NCBI GenBank assembly: GCA_035771175.1
Contig: JAYMFD010001271.1
Coordinates: 434,001 to 498,000, forward strand
DNA length: 64,000 nucleotides
Origin: Paratinospora sagittata
Taxonomy: Eukaryota; Streptophyta; Magnoliopsida; Ranunculales; Menispermaceae
Direction of reading: 5' to 3'
Numbering within the stretch: the first letter of the stretch is position 1; the number at the start of each line of letters is the position of its first letter. Both the position numbers and the translations under genes were made by a program. The notes under the pieces were generated by a model, which ran no database searches, was not told the origin of the DNA, and worked only from the letters and a program-made list of their open reading frames with translations. Of the stretch, positions 12,300 to 24,339 are shown piece by piece.

Positions 12300-12357
12300 T
12301 TCTCACACCCATAAGTTGAGAAAGTGTACCGGTTTGATCTTCACCCGTAAGAAGATC
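12300..12357 (+). promoter_or_regulatory. Leader stem-loop pair in LTR C
   Basis: Two hairpins. The first has stem TTCTCA (12300-12305) pairing with TGAGAA (12317-12322). The second has a perfect 7-bp stem, GATCTTC (12336-12342) with GAAGATC (12351-12357), around the loop ACCCGTAA. These are the cleanest examples of the conserved-loop hairpin seen in all Sirevirus LTRs here. Confidence 0.75.
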
Positions 12358-12577
12358 TATGGTGGAGTTTGAACAAATCCTAACTAAGGAGGTTAGGTAG
12401 TGGATATAGGAGTGGCCGAACTACTATAAATCCTGATTGCATTGTTTCTATTTCATTTATTGTATTTATTTTCCATACTTTGTTTAATCTGCTTTCAATA
12501 TTCCGCACATTATTAAGAAAGGTTAAAATATGCTAAGTGTCCAATTCACACCCCTCTTGGACATATCTGGGCCAACA

Positions 12578-13134
12578 CATCTCAGCCCCTTGGTAAACAA
12601 AAAGATAAGTCCTGATGTGAGCCGGGACTGGTAACCGACCCCTGTATAGATCAACCCTAACCCAGCTTAATTCCGAGTAAGATGAAGTAACGGGGTAAGC
12701 TCATAGCTTAGTGGATCAAGCAAAGCAATTGAAACATTTACAGAAGATAAATATAGCAGTACATAGAATAAGCATTTCAATCCACGTTAATCAATACAAT
12801 AATCATGAAATGAAGCAGCATCCTCCGTACGAACGTATGCGTGCTTTATAATAATTAGCAACTATAGAGTGCACCGTGGGCCATATGCTTAGTATCTTTA
12901 TGTGATGGTTCCCCTTTGAAATCACGGGACTTAGCGCAATGCAACTCCAAGTTCAGCAAGCAAAGGAGCTCAACCATATCACGAGGGTTCCCATGATTGC
13001 CTCAAAGACAAGGGACCACTCTCATCAATAGTATGCCATATACATGAAGTAATGTAGCATGGTATCATGTACATAACAATACAATGCCATGATTATCAAT
13101 AGTAAATGAATAGACAAACCTATGCCTTCATCCC
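12578..13134 (-). mobile_element. Family-T LTR, part 1
   Basis: Matches about 42600-43137 of the complete family-T LTR (42326-43493), including the CTCAGCCCCTTGG start block and the GGGGTAAGCTCATAG...GTGGATCAAG block. Its left end is cut off by Sirevirus C, and the LTR resumes at 21934 after Sirevirus B. Minus orientation is inferred from F, where the PBS lies at the left end of the same LTR. Confidence 0.8.
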
Positions 13135-13763
13135 TGTTAACCTATGCGGTTCTTCACTTAGCTCGTCTTTAAAAAAACTGTGATAATCACAAACAAAGTA
13201 TATTTTGATGATAACAAACAAAGTTCGGTGCTAAACGAATGTTTATCAAGAACTTGTCCTTGCACCAAAGGAAAAGTAAAAAGTCAAGGAACGACTTGAT
13301 CAAGGAATGACTCGAACAAGGAACTCAAAGCTTCTATCCAACGGTCAAGTTCGTTTCAACTAAAGAACTTCAACGATCACATCCTGATTTCAAGATCACT
13401 TCACTTGGACGTTTCGATCAAGCTTCATGTCTACATCTCTTGATCAATGTTCAAGTTATTCAACTCCGCGCAAAGCTCTTATTGAAGATCTCATAATGAA
13501 AAGTTGGATTAAACGGTTATGAGAAAAGAGAAATACACAAAGTATTTAAGGTATATCTTTCTCTAATCGTTATTGCTCAAAATGTTTTTCAAAACCATGA
13601 ATAAATCATCCACATATGTTTTTCTAATCTGCATGTTTTGATTTCATGCTTTTACGGTATTTCAAATGATCTAATACTATATATTTAATTTGAAATCTAC
13701 CAAGTTTTTATTCGCATTTATCGTATATCTTATCACGAGTCAAAATTGTTTTAAAAGAGTATT

Positions 13764-14513
13764 TCAGGACTCTAATGATTTAGCAGCTCTCTCTTGAACA
13801 TGTTAAGTCAGGACGCTGATGATTCATGAGGACGTTGATAACGTTCAAAGTTGAATATAACTGATTTATCAGAACGCTTACTTGTATAGTAGCGACCTCC
13901 TTTATTAGTCAACCTCTGAAGTTGTCAGGAAGCTGACTCAGCATCAGCTCACTGAAAGATGTCTAACGTTCTTCGAAGAATGTATCTTTGAGGACGCTGA
14001 TAGTTATAAGTTGAAACATCTATCAGGACGTTATCTGAATAGAAGCGCTCTCACCTTAGGAATCAACTTAGTAACTTTTAGGGCGCTGATTGTCCTTCAG
14101 CGCGTTTGTGTCTTATTTAAAGTGTTTTTAACTAGTAGGAGGCTTACGTAATGTAGCGCCCTCATGTTATGTTTTTATTTTCTTAACTAGTAGGATGCTC
14201 AAGTAATTTAGCACCCTCATGTGTTGACTTATGTTTTAAAAAGGTAGAACGCTTACTCGGATAGTAGCGCCCTCATGCAGTTAGTTATTTTAAAACATAG
14301 GAGGACGCTAACTGTGCATTAGCGCCCTCAAGTTTAAGTCGTCTAAGTGGCAAAGTAAGTCAGGACTCTTATGAGTTAATAGCTCCCTCACTTAACTGTT
14401 CAGCAGGACGCTTATACATAATAAGCACCCTCAAAGAACAAAACGACATTACTGATATTATGCGTTAGGACACTGATTACAAAATAAGGATGTTAATTCA
14501 ACAACTGTCACTA
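13764..14513 (+). repeat. U3 inverted-repeat array of B 5' LTR
   Basis: About 12 units of the AGGACGCT...AGCGCCCTC type, diverged from one another. The clearest is at about 14303-14330, where GACGCTAA pairs with TTAGCG. A local duplication around 14130-14225 (ACTAGTAGGA...CCCTCATG) shows that the array grows by short tandem duplication. Confidence 0.75.
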
Positions 14514-15504
14514 TTTGAATAAGTACAGTACATCGGTTTACTTTTTCAAAACAGACCTTTGCACAGAGTCCTTTTCAAACTTATCAGAGACTTTCTCTGA
14601 TACATGAAATAATTTTTTCTAAATTTTTTTTTTCATGAAATCTGAAAAGAACCAAAATGTTATTGAAAATCGCAGTTACCATTTTCATATAACATTCTAG
14701 CCGTTGTGTGTAAACGTTCATATTATTTAAACTTCAAATGTCTAACGGCTATGTCCCACTAAGCCTATAAAGCACTTAGGACCAAACAACTTGCCAAACA
14801 CTTTGTGTTGTGCCAATACTTTTTGAAAGTTAGTCTATGTCAAAATGAATTTCATTCTCTAATCATTCAAAGTGTTTTTCACTAATATCGTATGTACTCA
14901 AATGATTTTCATACTAAGCTTATTTTCATTCTATCTTGAAAATCTATTTGATCTGGTATCAACTCAAATTCTCAGCACTGATTCATATTTGGTATCATTC
15001 TTGCTAGAAATAGAATTTGAGAAATAGTTCAAGTTATAAAGTTGTACTTGATTTCATATCTTAAGTACTGTATTGAACTATATCAGTAGTTAGTTAACTA
15101 CTGATCAGAGAACCAAGAAGTTTTCATACTTATATTTTATATCTATTTTAAAAATTGTCCGTGTCTTTGATTTACACCTGTCCTTCGTGTTTTAAGTCAA
15201 TCTTTATTCAAAATTTATTACTTTCGAAGAAGCACTAATTTTGATATCATATTATTCATGCTTTTCGAAACTGCACTTGAGCAATACCGAACATTGAAAG
15301 GTAAAGGACTGAAGGTGTATTTCAACTTAGCATTACCTGATTCATATTTCATATCTTTGTAATGCTATGTACTAAGCTTAATTGTAAAGTGTTTTACTAC
15401 TATAGAACCAACCAACATCTTAGTGTTGTATTACTGGTGTGTTTCTGGACTGAAACAACCGTGGCAAGTGGAGGAAGTTCACTTGATGATTTCATGATTG
15501 AAAT

Positions 15505-15990
15505 CATATAGGTTATCTCTGAACTTGTAAAAGAGAAAAAGGTTTATCCTCACCCTCATGTAGGAAACGGGTTCATCCTCATCCCCATAAAAGGATTGGT
15601 GTGTCCTTACCTTAAAAAGGATAGGTTATCTCTCAGCCTTTAAAAGAGAATCGATTCTTCTTTAGCCTGTAAAATGATCATGGGTTTTTCCTCAGCCTGA
15701 AAAAAGGAAACCAATTCATCCTCCTCCCATAAAAGGATAGGTGCGTCCTCAACCTATAAAAGGATAGGTTATCTCTTAACCTTTAAAAGGGAAACGATTG
15801 TTCCTTATGCCACAAAAGGATCACGGTTCTTCCTTAGCCCGTAAAAAGGAACATGAGTTTCTTCTCATCCAGGAAAAAGAAAATTTGGTTCATCCTTAGC
15901 TCGTGAAAGGATAGGTTTTCCTTTAACCTGTCAATGGTAGTTGTAACAGTTTGGTTCTTACCCATAAGGGAATCAGTTAGTGGATTGAGA
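15505..15990 (+). repeat. Leader stem-loop array of B 5' LTR
   Basis: About 13 units. Stems seen: TCTCT/AGAGA (twice), ATCCT/AGGAT, TTCCTT/AAGGAA (loop AGCCCGTAA), ATCCTT/AAGGAT (loop AGCTCGTGA). It is followed by the GTTCTTACCCATAAGGGAATC unit near 15953. Same position as in LTR A. Confidence 0.75.
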
Positions 15991-16191
15991 AAATCCTAAT
16001 CTAGAGATTAGATAGTGGACGTAGGCGCGACCGAACCACTATAAATCGTGTGTCTCACTTTTACAATTTAGTCTGTGTACTATTTTTCATCCAATTCTAA
16101 TACACTCATGTAAATCACTAAGTTATTGGAAGATATTTTTAAAATTGATCATCACACCCCATTCACCCCCGTTTTGGGTGGGACCAACAAT

Positions 16192-16203
16192 TGGTATCAG
16201 AAC
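16192..16203 (+). promoter_or_regulatory. Primer binding site of B
   Basis: TGGTATCAGAAC, two bases after the LTR end. It matches the plant initiator-methionine tRNA PBS (TGGTATCAGAGC) except for one base. This fixes the LTR boundary and the orientation. Confidence 0.9.
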
Positions 16204-16507
16204 GGGTTCTCTGAAATTTGTCTAACAACCTAGAGTCCAGATCCTATGGTCAATTTAGGGTGTGTCTTAGGTTTCTCATTTCTCGCATTTTAAGATTAGA
16301 AACCCTAGCTGTCACTTTAGCAATCTGGGTTTTTCGATTGTCGCATTCGCTATTTAATCATCTCGATGATGTCAGCTTGCTTCTGCACGCCATATCGCAT
16401 TTAATGCATGACTGCCTTTGAGACGATTTTTATAAAATCTATGCTTCGTCTTCATTTGCACTATCTGTAGTGAAATACCTTGTCGTCTCGTCTTCTCAAT
16501 CTCTCCA

Positions 16508-17086
16508 ATGGCTTCTGAAAACCTAGCATCCCAAAAGCGTCCACGAGAAGAATCTTCTTCTTCAAGTGGCTTTTCCTTGTCTTCTTTCTCCGACGATTCG
16601 ATTGAAGTTGCCAAAGGATATAGGCATCGAAGAACCGTTTCCAAGCCTCCTCTAGGTTTCCCTAGGGCTGAATCGCAACCTCTCATAAAACTAGAACCAG
16701 AGCCAGAGCCATCCCATGCCAATCTTAGAGAATCTTCAATCAAGAATCTCTTAAGCCAGTCTTTAGAGTCTAGCTCTGATAGTTTCCAGTTGGTTGTCGA
16801 GCTGCTCTTCGAACAAGAGAAGAGATTAAGGGAACTTGAGAAAGTCAACAGACTTCAAAAGGACATGTTGTTTACTCTTCTCAAAAAGGTAGATAAATCT
16901 AAAGTTGTTGTTCTTGAAGATGCAATCAATGGGAGCTTCGCCTTTGTAATGAGCCAAATTAGAAGGCTCCATCCAGTTCTTGCCTATATTGAACTCAGGA
17001 GTGCAAGAATGGTCGAACAACCTCATCTACCGAGATCTGATGCATCTCAATCTCACGATGGTCAAGGCTCTCCTCATCAAGCTTGA
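16508..17086 (+). CDS. Unknown 192-residue protein of Sirevirus B
   Basis: The only intact ORF in element B. It starts 316 bp after the PBS, where gag starts in autonomous relatives, and ends in TGA. I do not recognise the protein. Residues 1-35 are Ser-rich with a basic KRPRE stretch near residue 11; 50-75 are Pro/Glu-rich; about 95-150 are charged and Leu-rich (EQEKRLRELEKVNRLQKDM), likely a coiled coil; the C-terminus is Gln/Ser/His-rich. No zinc knuckle, catalytic DSG or DDE motif, signal peptide or membrane segment is visible. An antisense ORF (16372-16848) overlaps. The protein could be a highly diverged gag-like nucleocapsid piece, a captured host exon, or a chance ORF. An intact ORF in an otherwise old element is notable. 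Start chosen as the first ATG of the open frame. Confidence 0.5.
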   Translation: MASENLASQKRPREESSSSSGFSLSSFSDDSIEVAKGYRHRRTVSKPPLGFPRAESQPLIKLEPEPEPSHANLRESSIKNLLSQSLESSSDSFQLVVELLFEQEKRLRELEKVNRLQKDMLFTLLKKVDKSKVVVLEDAINGSFAFVMSQIRRLHPVLAYIELRSARMVEQPHLPRSDASQSHDGQGSPHQA

Positions 17087-18956
17087 GTTCCACTGCTCCC
17101 TGCACCTGTCTGTTGGTCGGTCATTCCGTCTTCCGATTTTAATCTTTAAAACCTCCTGTTAAGATGGTCTTCTAGACCTTGAAAACTCATTACAATGTTT
17201 AATGGCTACTTCCCTTTTCAATTACCAAAAAGTAGTTCATTAAGTTATCTTTCTATCTCTCATTCATCTCTTAATGCTTTACTATATTTGAATGACTGAT
17301 CTACTTGAATTTGTGTGAATGTTATATTTCATATTCATATGCTGCACACACTAATCACAATCTGCTTGATTCATGCTTTGATATGCCTACTTCTATATTT
17401 GTAAAATTTTTGAATATTTTCGTTGCACATCTATGTTGCTTTTATGAACATGATTATTCGTCATCACTAATGTTGTCTTGTTCATATTTCATGATAAGCT
17501 GCATCTTGATAAAATCTTACTACGACTAATGCAATTATTAGTTTATTAGTGACATCTTTCTTCACTGATCACATCTATCTTGAATATGTGATATGCATAT
17601 CTGTGACTGTCTGATAAATATCATGGTTAGACCTATCTTGTATCTTATACTATATCATGATTATTTATACTCATTTTCAACTTGTGATATCTGATTATCT
17701 GATTGATCAGGTACACAATAGCTAGGTTGTTCTTTAACAATCTATTTTTGCCTATGCTTGTTCATATCATGATCGTGCTTGCTCTGATCTTAGAAAATCA
17801 TATCTGTGCATGATTCATGTTTATAGGCCATGTACACAACTTTATATCATACGCCTATATCTTGAACAGAATATTGCCTACACTCATTACTATTATCTGT
17901 TGGCATTATTTTTTCAATGATTTCCTGATTATGATGCATCTGCTTCATACCATAATATGTTAGCATCAAACTCGTGGATATCTGATTTCTAATGAGCACA
18001 TACCCTTCCAAATGGTTTCTCATTAGAATCAGTGAATCAAACAGTCTAGGCCATGCTTTAATTGAAATTACTTGCCTAGTTTTGGTTCAATGAATGTATG
18101 TTATTGCTCAAATGTCTTCTATGAAACTTAGCATATATTCAGCATGTTTAGACTTTGATACTTGGTATCAACATGTTTATCATATATATATATTCACATG
18201 TCTAAACTATGGAAAGTTTGTAATTTTCCATCTCACATGCCATTGATGTTGCTTTTAAATATTATACTTTGTATGCATCAATTGACTGTGATTTTTGATA
18301 TCTAATAGATGTCATGGCCCTCAAACTATATACTTTGCATCCTGTTAGAATCAAAATAGCTAGGCCCTGTTATATCATTAATTATTTTGCCTATGCTATA
18401 AGTATGCTTATGCTTGCTTACTTACATATCTTAAAGCATACTATGTGTTTGGTCTAGTTTAATTGTTATATTTATGGCAAACACAAAGGAGAATAATTGC
18501 CCACGATTAAAAATTCTTTATGAATTCATTTATCCTCAATTCTTTCTCGTTCCCTCTGACTTCAATTCTTTGCTACGTTTTTGAAATTATTTAAAAACTT
18601 ATAGTCCATGAATAAGTCAATCTATTTCTCAATGTGCCTAAAAATAAGATAATTTTTCCCACATAATTTCAGTATAGTCGACCTTATCCATTCTCACGTA
18701 CCTAACTATGACATGATGTCATAAATCATCTTGAGGGTGAATGCACAAAGTAAGGGGGAGTCTCCATGTAAAGGGGAGCTTCACTACTCTACTAAGTTAA
18801 GGGGAGATCTTATTATCTTTTCTTCACTGTTTGATGATATCAAAAGGGGGAGAAGAAAAATATAAGAGAAAAATAAGAGGAACAAATGAGGGAAAAAGAA
18901 ATTAACATTAATCTTTTTGCTTAAGCGTTTAATTTTTTGATTTGTTTGTTATCATC
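17087..18956 (+). mobile_element. Sirevirus B internal non-coding region
   Basis: AT-rich and without credible ORFs; the 74-codon ORF at 17305 has no recognisable feature. The part from about 17965 matches element A (1-591 and 3257-3606). PPT-like tracts GGGGGAGTC (near 18756), AAAGGGGAGC (near 18770), AAGGGGAGATC (near 18800) and AAAAGGGGGAGAAG (near 18841) are present, as is usual for Sireviruses. Confidence 0.75.
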
Positions 18957-18970
18957 AAAAAGGGGGAGAC
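18957..18970 (+). promoter_or_regulatory. Polypurine tract of B
   Basis: AAAAAGGGGGAGAC, immediately before the 3' LTR (TGTTAACC at 18971). It is the plus-strand primer site and the last of about five such tracts in this element. Confidence 0.85.
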
Positions 18971-21928
18971 TGTTAACCTATGCTGTTCATTACTTAGCTC
19001 GTCCGTAAATATACTACGATGAAGTATATTTTGATGATCACAAACAAAGTACTTTTCGGTGCTAAATAAACGCTTATCAAGAACTTATCCCTGCACCAAA
19101 GGAAAAGCAAAAAGTCAAGGAACAACTCGATCAAGGAACTCAAAGCTCATATCCAACGGTCAAGTTCATTTCAACTAAAGAACTTCAACGATCACATCTT
19201 GATTTCAAGATCACTTCATACAGACGTTTCGATCAAGCTTCATGTCTACATCTCTAGATCAACATTCAAGTTATTCAACTCCGTGCAAAGCTCTTAATGA
19301 AGATCTCATAATGAAGAGTTGGATTTAACGGTTATGAGAAAAGAGAAATACACAACGTGTTAAAAGCATATCTTTCTCTAATCGTTATCGCTCAAAATGT
19401 TTTTCAAAACCGTGCATAAATCATCTACATATGTTTTTCTAATCTGTATGTTTTGATTTCATGCTTTTATTCGCATTTATCGTATATCTTATCACGAGTC
19501 AAGACTATTTTAAAAGAGTATTTCACGACGCTAATGATTTAGCAGTGCTCTCCTGAACTTGTTAAGTCAGGACACTGATAATGTTAAAGGTTGAATATAA
19601 CTGATTTATCAGGACATTTACTTGTATAGTAGCGACCTCCTTTATTAGTCAACCTCTGAAGCTGTCAGGAAGCTGACTCAGCATCAACTCACTGAAAGAT
19701 TTCTTAAGTTCTTCGAAGAATGTATCTTTGGGGACGCTGATAGTTATAAGTTGAGCAATATATCAAGACGCTTTCTGGATAGAAGTGCCCTCACCTTAGG
19801 AATCAACTTAGTAACTTTCAGAACGTTGATTGTCCTTCCGCGTGTTTGTGTCTTATTTAAAGTGTTTTTAACTAGTAGGACACTTACGTAATGTAGCACC
19901 CTCATGTTATGTTTTTTGTTCTTAACTAGTAGGATGATCACGTAATGTAGTGCCCTCATGTGTTGACTTATGTTTTAAAAAGGTAGAACGCTTAGTCAGA
20001 TAGTAGCGCCCTCATGCACTTAGTTGTTTTAAAACATAGCAGGACGCTAACTGTACATTAGCGCTCTCAAGTTTAAGTCGTCTAAGTGACAAAGTAAGTC
20101 AGGACTCTTATGAGTTAGTAGCGCCTTCACTTAACTGTTCAGCAGGACGCTTATACATAATAAGCGCCCTCAAGGAACAAAACGACATTACTTATGCGTT
20201 AGGATACTGATTACAAAATAAGGATGTTAATTCAACAACCGTCACTATTTGAATAAGTACAGTACATTGGTTTACTTTTTCAGAACAGACCTTTGCACAG
20301 AGTCATTTTTAAACTTATCAGAGACCTTCTCTGATACATGAAATAAGTTTTTATAAAACTTTTCTTTTTGATGAAATTTGAAAAGAACCAGAATGCTAAC
20401 AAAAATTGCAGTTACTATTTTCATATAACATTCTAGTCATTGTGTGTAAACGTTCATATTATTTGAACTTCAAATGTCTAACGGCTATGTCCCACTAAGT
20501 CTATAAATACCAGCACCTAGGTCCAAACAACTTGCCAATCACTTTGTGTTGTGCCAATACTTTTTGAAAGTTAGTCTGTGTCAAAATGAATTTCATTTTC
20601 TAATCTTTCAAAGTATTTTTCACCGATACCATATGTACTCAAATGAGTTTCATACTAAGCTTATTTTCATTCTATCTTTGAAAATCTATTTGATCTGGTA
20701 TCAACTCAAATTCTCAGCACTGATTCATATTTGGTATCATTCTTGCTGGAGATAGAATTTGAGATATGGTTCAAGATATACAGTTGTACTTGATTTCATA
20801 TATTAAATACTGTATTGAACTATATCAGTAGTTGGTTAACTACTGATCTGACACCCAAAAGTTTTCATACTTATATTTTATATCTATTTTGAAAATTGTC
20901 CGTGTCTTTGATTTACACCAATCCTTCATGTTTTAAGTCAATCTTTATTCGGTATTTATTACTTTCGAAGACGCATTGATTTTCATATCATATCATTCAT
21001 GTTTTTCGAAACTGCACTTGAGCAATACCGAATATTGAAAGGTAAATGACTGAAGGTGTATTTCAACTTAGCATTACCTGTTCCATATTTCATATCTTTG
21101 TAATGCTATGCACTGAGCTTAATTGTAAAGTGTTCTACTACTTTAGGACAAACCAACATCTTAGTGTTCTATTACTGGCGTGTTTTTGGACTAAAACAAC
21201 CATGTCAGGTGAAGAAAGTTCACTTGACGATTTCAGGATTGAAGTCATATAGGTTTTCTCTGAACCTATAAAAGAGAAAAAGGTTTATCCTCACCTGCAA
21301 GTAGGAAATCGGTTCATCCTCATCCCGTAAAAGGATAGGTGTGTCCTTAACCTAAAAAATGTTCGGTTATCTCTCAGTCTTTAAAAAAGAACGGATTTTT
21401 CCTGATCCCGTAAAAGGAACATGAATTTTTTCTCAGCCTGGTAAAAGGAATCGATTCATCCTTATCCCTTAAAAGGATAGGTGTGTCCTCAACCTATAAG
21501 AGGATAGGCTATCTCTTAACCTTTAAAAGAGAAATGGTTGTTCCTTATCCCACAAAAGGATAACGGTTCTTCCTTAGCCCGTTAAAAGGAACATGGGTTT
21601 CTCCTCATCTCGAAAAAAGGAAATTTGGTTCATCCTTAGCCCGTGAAAGGATAGGTTTGCCTTTAACCCGTAAAAGGGTAGTTGTAATGGTTTGGTTCTT
21701 ATCCGTAAGAGAATCAGTTAGTGGATTGTTAAAATCCTAATCGGGAGATTAGGTAGTGGATGTAGGCGCCACCGAACCACTATAAATCGTGTCTCACTTT
21801 TGCAATTTAGTATGTTTTCTATTTTGCATCCAATTCCAATACACTCATGTAAATCACTAAGTTATTGGAAGATATTTTTAAAATTGACCATCGCACCAAA
21901 TTCACCCCCTTCTTGGGTGGGACCAACG
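18971..21928 (+). mobile_element. 3' LTR of Sirevirus B
   Basis: TGTTAACC...GGGACCAACG, 2958 bp. The final base is G instead of the expected A, as the ATCCC duplication right after it shows. U3 array 19524-20246, TATAAATA at 20502-20509, leader stem-loops about 21245-21725. It is shorter than the 5' LTR by about 100 bp through small deletions. Confidence 0.9.
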
Positions 21929-21933
21929 ATCCC

Positions 21934-22225
21934 TACCTTAGGATGCAAGTTTTCGACGCAACTCTCAGAGGCAAAGTCTTAGCGCAAAGTCAGCAAAGTC
22001 ACAACATTTTTAAAAGGGGGAAAGAGTTTCTGAAAGTGATGGTTTGCGTCAAATGGACCCCCCATATTTATAAAAAAAATGGAGCAAGAGGTCCTAGGCA
22101 CTAGCTAGGCCCGGTATTTCAGGTTTTTTTTTTTGGCGCCAATGTGCGGGTTTCGGTGCGCTATTCCGATGAGTTTTTGTCTAGGATGTTGTTCAGGGTT
22201 TATATGTGCATGCATTACAAGGAAT
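21934..22225 (-). mobile_element. Family-T LTR, part 2
   Basis: Continues the family-T LTR from 13134 across the B insertion and matches about 43138-43465, including TTTTAAAAGGGGGAAAG and TTTATATGTGCATGCATTACAA. The terminal GGGGTGTTACA of the family is missing or too diverged to place, so the right edge is approximate. Confidence 0.7.
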
Positions 22226-22683
22226 TTTGTCTCTGGAATTCGATTAAGGTGGTACCCAAATAGTTAATAAATCATATCCTTGGTTCAATCTTCATCGGAA
22301 GAGATGATTATGATCATGTCAGAGTTATCTTCCACCCTTGCTGGGCTTTGAGTGTGGTGTTGGTCTAGGGGGTTATGAGGTCTGCGAACACTACTATGCT
22401 CAAAGTTACCAAAGTGAGCTAGGGTGGGTGAATGAAAGGACCCAAACTTGTCATCAGAGTTGTCAGATAACTTTGGCAGTGAAGGAGGTGTCGGTAGTCA
22501 TTTGATTGGGCGGTGGGAGATCCTCAACGAAGGTAGGCTTCTCACAGCCTGGCCTCGAGTCCGCTAACCATAATTAGGGGTTGGGTTATGTGCTTGCCAG
22601 TCAAAAGGCCTGACCTTATCAGGTATCGGAGCAAGTTGATGCCGGGGTGCGCTGGGGAAAAGTGTAAAAGCTAGGGGAGATCG
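22226..22683 (-). pseudogene. C-terminal remnant of a family-T internal protein (tentative)
   Basis: On the minus strand an open frame of about 70 codons runs from about 22497 to a TGA at 22285-22287. It ends in an acidic stretch (IIIISSDED) and contains SDNSDD. Its position, just upstream of the 3' LTR of a minus-strand family-T element, fits the C-terminus of the protein seen in element F, which is also acidic. I see no catalytic motif. The 5' part was removed by the insertion of Sirevirus D at 22684. Confidence 0.35.
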
Positions 22684-23200
22684 TGTTGGCCGGAGAGGCT
22701 TTCCACTTAGCATTCTCCTAGGTATTTTAATGCTAACAAAAAAATACGCAATTTGGTGCTAATAATTTTATCTAGAATATTTCAGCACCTACAATAGAGA
22801 AGAACTAATACAAGATCAAGTACTTCAAGTCCCTCAAGCAAAAAATCAACGCAAAGGATCAACCACATGTAAAGCTTGGACAACTTTTAGGAAAAAAGAA
22901 ACAAGTGGTTGAGAGTCCCATTTTTGTCGAGAATTAGGACGTAACCTATTTCCTCCAGTTTGCTCAATCATCATCTTAAATATCATTAGTCTTTGGCAAA
23001 ATCATATTCGAAGATTTAAAGTTTTTGAAAATGTCTTAATCTTCAGCATGATCTTGTCAAAATGGTTTTACAAAGCTTTCAATGTTGTTTTCAATGAGTT
23101 CTGTATGATTTAAAAGTGTTTAATCCTATATGAAAAGGTTTTTGACGTAATGGAAAGGTTCTTGTATGCCAAAAGATTGATTTTTTCAAAACTAGGAACA

Positions 23201-23527
23201 AATAGCGCTAGAGGACTCTATAGCCCGTTTTCCAGCCAATTGCCAAATTTTTCAAAAGGCAATAGCACGTTAACATTGATGATAGCACGCTATCAAGTCG
23301 ATTGCCAAAATTTTGATTTTTTGGAAAATAGGCATTAGCGCGCTATCAAGCTATTGCCAAAATTCTATTTTTCGTATAAAGGGCAATAACGTGCTATCAA
23401 TGAGTTTTGAAAATCGGGAACTCTCGGTTTTCAACATATCGAGCATCAATAGCCCGCTATAGGCCAATATCGAGCATCATGAACAGGCCAATAGTGCGCT
23501 ATAGGCCATGATAGCGCGCTATCATTG
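23201..23527 (+). repeat. U3 array of TAGCGCGCTA palindromes
   Basis: About eight palindromic or near-palindromic sites (forms such as ATAGCACGCTAT, ATAGCCCGCTAT, ATAGTGCGCTAT), many flanked by GGC...GCC. The best is the perfect 16-bp palindrome TGATAGCGCGCTATCA at 23509-23524. The array occupies the same place, upstream of the TATA box, as the AGGACGCT array in the other LTR class. Confidence 0.8.
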
Positions 23528-24339
23528 CCTAAGACAGAAATCTAACATTTCTGACGAGAAAAACGTGGGCACTTCTACTTGCTTGATTTTTATATTCCTT
23601 GCACAATTTTGCCAGGTTATCTGAACTGACATATTCTCCACTAACACCTGGATGATTCCCATTATCTTTCACGCCCATAACTACTTTAGATTAAACAATG
23701 TTTTGAATTCAAATCAATCCATACTCTCTTGTTCTTCAACTTGCAACTGCTCCTTTTATAAAAAATAGTTCAACTGATTTAGAAACCAGATCTAAGCACA
23801 TTTTTGCAAGTTGGTCTATTTTCTTTGAGTGTTGAGAAGTGATGAACACTCTCACATTTTGAGCTTCACACTTTGGTTTGCTCATGTTGAGCAACACAAC
23901 TATGAAAATAGAGAGAAAAGAAATAGAGAAAAACAGAGAATGAAAAAATGTGAGTGCATCAAGTGGTTTCCAAACATCATACCATTTCTCACTCTTGAAT
24001 GTCCTAGAGCTAAGTATTTTGAAAAAGAAATGAACTGATTTTGAAAAGGTTTTCAAAGTAAACTTTCTGGATTTCATTCGAATCATCATGAAATGCATTC
24101 TTGAGCAAAAACTGTTACAAGACAGGTAAAAGCGTTGTAAGGTCTCTCTCTCTCCCTTTGAGCTTAATTTTCATATCTTGTATTTGGAAATGTGTATTGT
24201 AAGCTCCATTGTAATTGTTCTACTTGTATTGAACAAACACCACGTCCTTGTGTTCAGCATTTTGGTTTGCTTCAAGGTTGGTACAAACCAAGTAACAACT
24301 TATCACTTGCAATTCCAAGGTTGGAATCAAGGTGTAGTT

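Larger units (their letters stand above)
10644..12577 (+). mobile_element. 3' LTR of Sirevirus C
   Basis: Starts TGTTGAACC directly after the PPT and ends GGGCCAACA; 1934 bp. It carries the U3 inverted-repeat array (11020-11610), a TATATATAT box near 11879, and two clear leader stem-loops near 12300 and 12336. It is about two thirds the length of the A/B LTRs, mainly because the leader array has only a few units. It ends inside a family-T LTR, which resumes at 12578. The left TSD copy lies outside the window. Confidence 0.85.
13135..16189 (+). mobile_element. 5' LTR of Sirevirus B
   Basis: TGTTAACC...GGGACCAACA, 3055 bp. It contains the U3 inverted-repeat array (13764-14513), a TATAAAG box at 14766-14772, and the leader stem-loop array (15505-15990). 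It ends two bases before the PBS. Compared with its 3' partner, one segment of the U3 array differs in copy number. Confidence 0.9.
13135..21928 (+). mobile_element. Complete non-autonomous Sirevirus B
   Basis: Full structure: TSD ATCCC (13130-13134 and 21929-21933), 5' LTR 13135-16189, tRNA-iMet-type PBS at 16192, internal region 16190-18970, PPT 18957-18970, 3' LTR 18971-21928. The internal region is only about 2.8 kb and has no gag, protease, integrase, RT or RNase H motif. It carries one intact ORF (16508-17086). Autonomous Sireviruses normally carry 5 kb or more of gag-pol, so B must have used proteins of a related element (inference). The two LTRs have clearly diverged, including indels, so the insertion is not recent. 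Confidence 0.9.

Noticed and set aside
16372..16848. 158-codon antisense ORF overlapping the B ORF
   Set aside because: It lies on the opposite strand to the PBS and PPT of B, starts inside the sense ORF and shows no domain; it is probably a shadow of 16508-17086.
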